DNA from: Odontesthes bonariensis
Taxonomy: Eukaryota > Chordata > Actinopteri > Atheriniformes > Atherinopsidae
Assembly (NCBI RefSeq): GCF_027942865.1
Contig: NC_134516.1
Location: 25,193,322-25,257,321, forward strand
Reading direction: 5' to 3'
DNA: 64,000 nucleotides
Shown here: positions 56,541 through 64,000 of the stretch, one piece after another
Position numbering within the stretch: the first letter of the stretch is position 1
How the letters are laid out: every line of letters begins with the position of its first letter
The notes under the pieces: generated by a model
The model's database searches: none
Seen by the model: only the letters and a program-made list of their open reading frames with translations
Told to the model about the DNA's origin: nothing
Position numbers and translations under genes: made by a program

Positions 56541-56836
56541 TTTTCTCTTCTCTCTGCGGCCTGCATGTAACATCTGACCATCACCGTGTGCCACACAGAC
56601 ACCAGGAAGTTAACCAGCTTGGGCTGCTGCTGATTGGTTGGCACACACCTCTGTTTCTGTTTGGCTCTCAGTCTCCATGTTGCTGATCCTGGATCTGCTG
56701 AGATGTCCCAGGCCATTGTTGGCTTTGATCGTCATACATTTAACTTTGTCCTGAGAAAGGACAAGTTCCAAAAAGTCAAACAGGGACTAGTTTTGCATTT
56801 GACGTAGCCAAACTGCATGCGCCTGGAGAAGCCAAA
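56541..56836. other. Spacer between divergent-type 5S genes
   Basis: No gene or repeat that I can name. The ORF at 56492-56716 on the minus strand is a shadow across the 5S gene. Confidence 0.5.
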
Positions 56837-56956
56837 AGGCTCACAGCACCTGGTATTCCCAGGCGGTCTCCCATCCAAGTACTAACCAGGCCCGACTCTG
56901 CTTGGCTTCTGAGATCTGACGAGATCAGGCGTGTTCAGGGTGGTGTGGCCGTAAGC
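56837..56956 (-). rRNA. 5S ribosomal RNA, opposite orientation
   Basis: Full-length 5S gene on the minus strand, from GCTTACGGCCACACCACCCT to GGTGCTGTGAGCCT. The internal control region is kept with small changes (GAAGCCAAGCAGAGTCGGGC; TGGATGGGAGACCGCC). A TTTT lies directly downstream on the minus strand. It differs from the plus-strand copy at several positions, so it is not a recent inverted duplicate of it. Confidence 0.92.
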
Positions 56957-57313
56957 CAGCAATGGAATCACAAACCAGCTCTTTATAGATTCTGAAACAG
57001 AATCTGTTATTGTATTCCGACTTGTAAAATAGAACGATAGTGTTTAGAGAAGACGCAGTTTATGAGCATGTCGTGGGATTGAGCTTCCCTGGTTTCTCTA
57101 TATGACAACGGACACAAAACTACACACAGGGAACAGAGGCTTTTGACAGACACTAAGTTATCTGAGAGTCCCATTTTCAGCTGCAGAGAACAATCACATC
57201 AGGGAAGTCAATGTGCAGGCTCAGCAGCAGCCTCTCAAGCAAACTCTCTGATAAAATAGGGGAAACGTATGGTTCCAGCACCTATATAACATATATTTGT
57301 CACAGGGACTGTG

Positions 57314-57339
57314 GCTTGCGGCCACACCGCCCTGATCAC
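57314..57339 (+). pseudogene. 5S rRNA gene cut after 26 bp by LINE insertion
   Basis: GCTTGCGGCCACACCGCCCT followed by GATCAC is the first 26 bp of a 5S gene, preceded by the same promoter flank as 56421. The gene then switches to unrelated sequence that leads into a Tx1-type LINE. The 3' remainder is not found downstream in this window. Confidence 0.85.
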
Positions 57340-58735
57340 TTGTGACAGTCGGTGCCCTGCAGCAATTTGTTTGAGGGAGAGCGCGTGCGTTTGAAAGAGT
57401 GAGTGATAGTGTTTGGTGAGTGTTTTGACTGATCGTGTGTGAGTTAGATTTGTTTGTATAGTTGTGTGTTTTGTTTTATTCCCCCAGCAGCTTCGCTGTT
57501 TGGGGGAACGTCCTCTTTTCGTGTGTTTTGTGATCGGATGGATAACATGGCAAATGAAAACATGGAACGACAAACGACAACGGTACTGAACAATGGAGAA
57601 TGGCTGACGGATGACAGGCGAGTGAATGATGGTGAGAAAGAGAGAGATTATGAGTAAATGAAAGTATGAATACAGGAGAAAACGAGAATGCAGTAGAGAA
57701 AGTGAGAATGAATGGAGAAGTGAATGCAGAAATTTGGAAGTAGGAATGCGATTTTGAATGGAATAAAGAATATGAAGAATGAAAGGGAAAAAGTGAAAGA
57801 TGGCGGCTTCAAAAAGGAGCTGACAGTGATTGTGGAGCTTGCAGGGCCAGACAAAGTGACACTAATGGAGTTGCTGAGAGGCATTAAAGAAAACTGAGGA
57901 ATAGTTCTTGCCTGCACAATAAAGGCAAAGAGCGCATATGTAATAACTATGCAGGACGGGAAAGGCAGGGCGCGCCTCATGGACGGCTTCTTATTAAAGG
58001 GAGTGCAGATAATGTCAAAGGAAGTAAGAAGCAACAAACTGGTTGTATCCTTTCTCAACTTGACCCCGTACATCACTGACGAGGACATTTGCCATAAACT
58101 AGCAACTTGGGGGTGAAGGCAACTTCACTGATAAAAAGGAGGAAATGGCCAGGAACAGACGTGGCTGACGGCACGCAACTTTGTAAAGTACAATTTAATG
58201 ACAAAGTACAATCGCTGCCGTATTCGACTAAGTTTGAAACCCTGGAGGGGGGAGAGTACTGTCTGTCATGTATGACAGTAGTCATACAAGCCTGGCAGGT
58301 GTGTGACGGGGATATTATGTGTGTGCAAGAGACACATTGGGACGAGGAGTGCATGAGAGAGGTTAAGAAGGAATGGATGGGAGAAATGTATGGGAATAAC
58401 AGTGGGGGCTATTTTAGTGAAGAGGGGAGAAGTCGGCAACATAAAGAAGTGTGTGGATGATGGGGAGGGGTGAGTGATAGGTCTCCTTGTTCCTTCCCTG
58501 TGATATGCAGTATGAAGGGATAATGAACAGCGTTAAAAACACTAGAGTTTTGGAAAAGGAGAGGGCTTACATTGAGGGGGGAGGTGGTGGTGGTGAATGC
58601 GTTAATTATGAGCAAGATTGGATATGTGATGAATGTGTTGGATGTGCCTGAGAGAGTGTTGAAGTAGATGGAGAGGAAGGTGAATGAGTTTTTATGGGAT
58701 GGGAAAGGAGTAAGGATAGTTAGAGAGGTTTAATA
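57340..58735 (+). mobile_element. Tx1-clade LINE in a 5S rRNA gene (Mutsu-like), truncated copy 1
   Basis: Starts at the break in the 5S gene with a leader of about 200 bp, then an ORF1 start (ATG 57538, MDNMANENMERQ). The ORF1 body at 57790-58115 reads FKKELTVIVELAGPDKVTLM and later GRARLMDGFLLKGVQI, with one in-frame stop. A shortened junction then leads into endonuclease sequence (GDIMCVQETHWDEECMREVK, 58300-58360) and the end of the reverse-transcriptase ORF. Target-specific Tx1-group LINEs in fish are known to use U2 snRNA, 5S rRNA and microsatellites; the one in 5S is called Mutsu. The copy fades out at about 58735 in AT-rich sequence. Confidence 0.75.
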
Positions 58736-58932
58736 TAATATATTATATAGTATATGAGTTAGTCAGCACATGTCACAACCCGCCCAGCTGGAACCGCCAC
58801 GGCCAGCCTGACCGCAACGCAGTCCCCAGGTACAGACCCCAGCAACAACACACCAGGGGACGGGGAAACCAGTGTCAGTCACGCCAGCAACCCACCTGCA
58901 GGCACAATGCCAACAATGACACCCGACCTCAG

Positions 58933-59343
58933 ATGAGAGGGATGTCTGATGATCCGGACATCACACACAAGGTCCGGATCATCCAACGCCTGATTAAATC
59001 TGCCCCCCATCTTAAGAACGTCTTTGATCTGGACTCAATCCCCATGATCACCAAGACCACAGAGAGCCTGGCCACCCTCATTGGGCCAGCTTCCCCCAAC
59101 AGCGCCACCCAGCTGCTGCTAGAAGGTCGTGCAAAAAACTGGGAACACACTGCCATGATCCTCCTGCAGCAGCATTATGAGAAGGGCATGAACTGTAACA
59201 TCCAGGATCTGCCACAGTTCCCCTCTCTCTCAGAGGCAGGCCCGGCCACCACCCAGGCACAGGTACACGCAGCCCCACCCACTCAGGCTGTGCCCACACA
59301 GCCGTCTCCATCAGCTCAAGCCACGGCGGCGACGCCGGACTGA
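58933..59343 (+). CDS. Unrecognised ORF (136 aa), possibly LINE ORF1 C-terminal part
   Basis: The frame starts MRGMSDDPDITHKVRIIQRL, continues helical to about residue 85, then becomes Pro/Thr/Ala/Gln-rich. The sequence before it (58790-58930) is also coding-like but in another frame. It is embedded between LINE fragments, and the style (helical block, then low-complexity tail) would fit a non-LTR ORF1 or a gag-like protein. I recognise no domain. A CTC/TCC microsatellite follows at 59400-59450. Confidence 0.35.
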   Translation: MRGMSDDPDITHKVRIIQRLIKSAPHLKNVFDLDSIPMITKTTESLATLIGPASPNSATQLLLEGRAKNWEHTAMILLQQHYEKGMNCNIQDLPQFPSLSEAGPATTQAQVHAAPPTQAVPTQPSPSAQATAATPD

Positions 59344-59399
59344 ACAGAGGCGAGGGGACTGGTCCCCCTTCCTCCCAGAAGCAGACGAGGCACAGGTCC

Positions 59400-59450
59400 T
59401 TCCTCCTCCTCCACCTCCTCCTCCTCCTCCTCCTCCTCCTCCATCCAGTT
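59400..59450. repeat. TCC/CTC microsatellite
   Basis: A run of about 15 triplets of CTC with one CAC interruption, shortly after the 58933-59343 ORF. Confidence 0.85.
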
Positions 59451-59460
59451 CTCCACTTCT

Positions 59461-60480
59461 TCAGGGAGCAGCACCAGGCCCCAGAGGCAGCAGAGGGAGA
59501 CAGCTGTCTACGGAGACCACGGCTGAGCAGCCCACCACCTCCACCTTTACCACACCTGGACCAGACACCTCGTCTCCATTTCCTCCTCCTCCACCCAAAC
59601 CCATGTTTCTATCTATTAAGTTTCCCCCTTTAATAATATCTATCAGGGCTGTACGGCGAGCATCATTTTTAAAAACATTTGCAGCAGAAACATCCATCAC
59701 AGAGAGCGCCACATTTAAATCTCCTATAATGAAACTATTTGATGTTTTCCATTTAATTAATTCATATCCCAGAGAACAAACCTCCCTGTTCCCCCTCCTC
59801 CTCAGGCTCACTACATTCAGGGAATATAAAAGCAAAGGGAGCAGCAGGAAGATGTGCAGTCTGCTCTTGTTTTCCGTTCAGATTTCTGTGTGTGCCTTTC
59901 CTGACTGACCCTCTTTCTGACCTGGACCACCTGGAACTGCATTTCAGTCGGATCCCAGGAAGCATGTCCATGGTGCACGGAGCTGTGATCAGGCGAGCCT
60001 TCATCATTCAGAGGGGGCTTATTTGCAGGCGTCGGCTGCTTTCCTTTTTGCTCATTCACATTGTGAGACGCAGCTGATTCCACACGTTTCCACCTCTGCC
60101 TCTTCTTCTGCCCCCTCTTTATCCTGGGCCAGCTCTGCAGCTTGGGCTTTTTCTCAGGAGCAGGAGCCCTTGTGTGTCTCCCCTCCCTCGGATCTGCGGT
60201 GGAGCCCCTTTTTTGAGCCCTCCGCTTCTCCGAAGCCTGAGCGGCAGTGCTTTTTATCACTGTGGGCTCCGGGGTAAGACCCGTTTTTCGAGCCTCCCCC
60301 ATTCCCTGCTCCTCATCTCATCAGAGATCCTCTGGTGGGTCAGACAGGAAAAGTCCCACACCTCGCTGTCTGAACTCATATCTTTCCAAAAGCAGCTGGA
60401 GGACAGACTGCAGCAAACTGCACATCTTTTCTCCCCACATACACTCTCTGCTGACCACATTTATGGCATTAATAGTCTGG
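59461..60480 (-). mobile_element. Second Tx1-like LINE fragment, opposite strand
   Basis: On the minus strand, 59835-59600 reads SFIIGDLNVALSVMDVSAAN then VFKNDARRTALIDIIKGGNL, the GDxN part of an APE endonuclease domain of Tx1-type LINEs. Upstream, 60302-59817 encodes a basic, low-complexity Lys/Arg/Glu-rich protein like a LINE ORF1 C-terminal region. The order (ORF1 then endonuclease) is as expected. It is incomplete and different from the 57340 family. Confidence 0.6.
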
Positions 60481-60637
60481 GCTCTCTGGGATGATGTTCC
60501 CCGGCAGCAAACAGATCCTACAAACCTTTATCTGTCCATCATGAATCACTAAAAAACTGTTCCTGCAGCTGTGTTGAATCTAACCGAGTAGCAGAGAGAC
60601 TGCAGCGTGTCAGTAAACTGTACCCTGACACACCTGG

Positions 60638-61081
60638 TGTCACACCCATGGACTCACGTTTTTAGTTTCATGTTTTAGGTTATGTTTGTGTCACTCCATG
60701 TTTAGTTTTTGCCATTTTTAGTTTCCCTGCACTCTGTTTATCAGTTTCACTCACTTCACCTGTGTTTTTTTTCCCTCAGCTGCACTCACTCCCCTATCAC
60801 TCTCACTCCCTATTTAGTTTCCTGCCTCCCCTTTCAGTTTTGCCGGATCTTTGTTGAAAGTCAAGTTGGTAAACCCATGCCATGCTACCATGTTCCACTT
60901 CGTTCTTTCAAGCTAAGTATTTATCCATGCCGTGTTAAGTTCTTTGTTTTGTTTTTGTCCACAGCTACGTTTTTTTCCGGCTCAGCCGCGTTTTATGTTG
61001 GTACTTTGTTTTTGTTTAATAAATTTACCTTCTTTTGAAAAGTCCGCATCCGTGTCCTCCCTCCACACCTTCAACCTGACA
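60638..61081 (+). mobile_element. Solo LTR (Gypsy-like?)
   Basis: The 444-bp segment starts TGTCACACCC and ends AACCTGACA, and is flanked by the 5-bp direct repeat CCTGG (60633-60637 and 61082-61086). AATAAA is at 61018-61023. The size, TG...CA ends and 5-bp duplication fit a solo LTR of the Gypsy or a related group. No internal part is next to it. Confidence 0.75.
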
Positions 61082-61173
61082 CCTGGTCCCATCGGTGATT
61101 GGAGCTCCTTCTACGCCCCATCCAGGCAGCTCATCCAGGATTTCCTCATCGGTGATATAGACAGGTAGACTCA

Positions 61174-61836
61174 GGCCACATTTACACATAGCCGGGTATT
61201 TAGAGAAACAAATATTCCCCCCCCTCCGTTTTCAATAATAACATCGTGCACACAACATCGTGTCATTTACATCAACCCGCATAAATACGCCGTCAAGCGC
61301 GAATAAAGCCATGCAAGCCAATTAAAATCCTCAGAATCGAGGACTTTCCTCATGTGAAGGAGGAGATAACGCGAGCAAATATCACAACAAAACTGAAGGC
61401 AATAAGAGGGAAATATAGACAGTCAGTGCATACTGGATGCAGGAGCGGCCACGGAAGAGTGGTGCTCCTCTATTTTGAACTGTGCGAGCAGGTTTTTGGT
61501 GGCAAATGCAATAAGGCCAGAATCGTTTGCACAAACGTAAAAATTAGTACAACTTTAACATCATCCATGATAATCCTGATCAGTAGCCAAACAAACTGTA
61601 AACATAAGGCGCTCGCATGACGTTAAGCATTTTCTGGCGCATAATGTGACGTTTAAGAACCTAAAACGCCGTTTCTCCCAGTTGACACGACAACACATAA
61701 CCGGCGTTATCAGAAATCTCCACTTTGGTTTTTTAGAAATAATCGTTTTCTGTGATTAAAAACGGGGTTTTGGTGTAAATGAGAGGCCAAACCGCAGGAA
61801 AATATCTGCGTCTTCCTATCATGTAAACGGGGCCTC
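61174..61836. mobile_element. DNA-transposon remnant with GGCC-type ends
   Basis: AGGCCACATTTACAC near 61174 and the inverted end ATGTAAACGGGGCCT near 61834 form imperfect terminal repeats common in fish hAT/Harbinger MITEs. Inside, 61354-61500 reads ITTKLKAIRGKYRQSVHTGC then FELCEQVFGG, the pattern of a MADF/Myb-SANT-like DNA-binding domain found in PIF/Harbinger and similar elements. It ends just before the second Tx1 LINE copy. The target duplication is unclear. Confidence 0.5.
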
Positions 61837-61846
61837 AGAAAAGAAC

Positions 61847-64000
61847 ACATGACAGGCGAGTGAATGATGGTGAGAAAGAGAGAGAAAGGGAGAATGAATG
61901 CGGAAGGGAGAAAGTAGGAATGCGAGTTTGAATGATGTGAGGAACGTGAGGAATGAAAGGGAGAATGTGAAAGATGGTGGCTTCAAAAAGGAGCTGACAG
62001 TGATTGTGGAGCTCGCGGGGGACGACAAAGTGACATTAATGGAGTTGCTGAGAGGAATGAAAGAAAGCTGCGGTATAGTTCTTGCCTGCACAATAAAGGC
62101 AAAGAGCGCATATGTAATAACTATGCAGGACGGGAAAGGCAGGGCGCGCCTCATGGACGGCTTCTTATTAAAGGGAGTGCAGATAATGTCAAAGGAAGTA
62201 AGAAGCAATGAACTGGTTGTATCCTTTCTAAACTTGCCCCCGTACATCACTGACGAGGACATCTGCCATAAACTAGCAACTTGGGGGTGAAGGCAACTCC
62301 GCCGATATCATGTCTGTGGGTTTTTAGTTTCTGTTTAAGTTCTTAGTTTTACCATGTTTCAGTTTTTCATGTCTTAGTTTTGTTAAGTTTTAGCTTCAGG
62401 TCTTGTTTTTAGTTTTGGCCATGCTGTGCCACCTCAGTCTTTCTCCTGCCCTGCCATCAGCTTCCCTTCCCTCACCTGTGTTTTCCCATCAGCTGCACTC
62501 ACTCACCAATCACCCTCCTCAGTATTTAGTTTCCAGGTTTCCCCATGCACGGGGTCAGATCCTTGCACCTTCACGCCACGTCTTCATGCCAAAGCTAAGT
62601 ATTTTCATGCAAGTCAAGTTTTTTTTTTTTTTTTTTTTTTGTCACAGTCATGTTTAGTTTTCACAGTCTCCGGCTCAGCCGCGCTTTGTGTTAACTTTGT
62701 TTTTTTTAAATAATAAATCAGTTTTGCTTTCACTTCTGAAGTCCGCATCCTTCCTCGCACCCACCCTACCTGACAGCCAATTAAAAACAAGGAAATGGCC
62801 AGGAACAGACGTGGCTGACGGCACGGGATTCTGCAAAGTACAATTTAATGACAAAGTACAATCGCTGCCGTATTCTACAAAGTTTGAAACCCTGGAGGGG
62901 GGAGAATACTTCAGAGTAATACACGACAGACAAGTGACAGTGTGCCGGCTATGCATCCAGCCGGGACACATTCTGAGAGGATGTCCTTAATTTAAATGCC
63001 ATAAGTGCACAAAACAGGGGCATTACGCACGAGAGTGCAATGGAGGGAACAAGGAGCAGCACAACGGAGAACAGGAGGAGCAGAGGGGGGTCAAGGGAGG
63101 ACTTGCGGGCAGGGCAGGAATGTGAATGGGCAATGGGAGAAGATACAGACAGCAGTGGGGATAACATGGAGGAGGTGATGGCAACCAGAAAAAGGCCTTT
63201 GGGGAAAAGAGAAGTGAAAAGGATTGGGAAGGTGAAAAAGAGTTTAAAATGAAGAGAAAAATAATTGTGTATATAATACTGTTTATGTTAAAAATCACAT
63301 CGTTTAATGTAAATGGGATGCGTGACAAGAACAGAAGGCAACAAGCCTGGCAGGTGTGTGACGGGGATATTGTGTGTGTGCAAGAGACACATTGGGATGA
63401 GGAGTGCATGAGAGAAGTAAAGAAGGAATGGATGGGAGAAATGTATGTGAACAATAGTGGGGCAAAGTCCAGAGGGGTGGCTATTTTAGTGAAGAGGGGA
63501 GTAGTAAGCAATATAAAGAAGTGTGTGGATGATGGGGAGGGACGAATGATAGGGATCCTTGTTCCTTCCCTGTGATATGCAGTATGAAGGGATAATGAAC
63601 AGCGCTAAGAAGACAGAGTTTTGGGAAAGGAGAGGGCTGACACTGAGGGGGGTGGTGGTGAATGCGTTAATTATGAGTAAGATTGGTTATGTGATGAATG
63701 TGTTGGATGTGCCTGAGAGAGTGTTGAAGGAGATGGAGAGAATGGTGAATGAGTTTTTATGGGATGGGAAAGGAGTGAGGATAGCTAGGGAGGTGTTGGA
63801 GAATGAGTACGAGGATGGTGGGTTAAAACTAATAAATCTAGAAAGGAAAAAGAAAGCAATGAGAGTGAAAATGATGGTAAGATATTTAAAAAATAAAAAA
63901 GATCAAGTGTGGAAGGTGTTTCTAGGGAGGGCAATAGATGAATGTGGTTGATGTGGTGGGAGTGCGGTGTACATGGATTTGAAGGAAGGTATGTTGAGCG
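61847..64000 (+). mobile_element. Tx1-clade LINE (same family as 57340), copy 2, runs off window end
   Basis: ORF1 at 61898-62290 repeats the copy 1 ORF1 without its stop (LTVIVELAGDDKVTLMELLR), then is interrupted at about 62311-62775 by an LTR-type insertion. It resumes with the CCHC knuckles of ORF1 (VCRLCIQPGHILRGC, then KCTKQGHYARECN; a TAA separates the two in this copy). ORF2 starts near 63291 (KITSFNVNGMRDKNRR; VCVQETHW are APE endonuclease motifs) and then jumps at about 63575 to the end of the reverse-transcriptase ORF (KIGYVMNVLDVPERVLKEME; FLWDGKGVRIAREVLE). Most of the endonuclease and the whole polymerase core are absent, so it cannot be autonomous. The same jump is present in copy 1. 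Confidence 0.8.
62311..62775 (+). mobile_element. LTR-type insertion inside the Tx1 LINE
   Basis: The 465-bp segment has TG...CA ends (TGTCTGTGGG; CTACCTGACA) and is clearly related to the solo LTR at 60638-61081: both contain CGGCTCAGCCGCG, an AATAAAT signal and GTCCGCATCC in the same order. LINE copy 1 lacks it at the equivalent place. A target duplication is not clear. It is younger than the LINE copy it interrupts. Confidence 0.65.

Overview
The window looks like nuclear DNA of a teleost fish. It has small exons with GT-AG introns, AATAAA signals, tRNA-Thr and 5S rRNA genes, LINE fragments of fish-type L2/CR1 and Tx1 groups, Tc1-like debris, and a recognisable dph3 fragment. Most of the sequence is duplicated or transposon-derived. 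All identifications are by reading and translating; no database search was possible.

Layout. (1) 1-14311 and 23817-35011 are two copies of one segmental duplication, differing by scattered base changes and by several clean insertions or deletions. Each copy carries one intact gene for a small secreted low-complexity protein (3971-5573 and 26602-28009). The first copy also keeps a GSG-repeat secreted gene (8600-9698, minus) that is deleted from the second. A fourth gene with the same exon layout lies just outside the second copy (35494-36222, minus). All four share a signal peptide split over two exons (phase 2, then phase 1), a low-complexity mature region, and a stop codon in the penultimate exon. 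They look like one secreted-protein family, which I cannot name. (2) 14312-23816, between the copies, holds the last two exons of dph3, a 654-bp palindromic TTAA element, tRNA-Thr units, a foldback element and a 2155-bp hAT-like insertion with an 8-bp target duplication. (3) The second copy carries an apparently whole piggyBac element (31768-34593) with an intact two-exon transposase. The first copy preserves its empty target, which is ATAT instead of the usual TTAA.

(4) 38165-56024 is a head-to-tail pair of 8930-bp units that appear identical in sequence. Each has a CCAAT-rich promoter and a roughly 14-exon gene for a large DDE-type transposase-like protein. The pair stops inside a decayed tRNA-Lys gene and is followed by 5S rRNA genes. 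The protein layout (Cys-rich N-terminal domain, D...D, DxxH, E) and the small-RNA setting suggest a Dada-like transposon; this is an inference.

(5) 56021-64000 is a small-RNA cluster turned transposon graveyard. It has two full-length 5S genes in opposite orientation, a third 5S gene cut after 26 bp by a Tx1-clade LINE, a second copy of that LINE sharing the same internal deletion, another Tx1-like fragment on the minus strand, and two related LTR-type insertions.

The secreted-protein genes are the likely host function. The small-RNA genes appear to be landing sites for two unrelated mobile elements.
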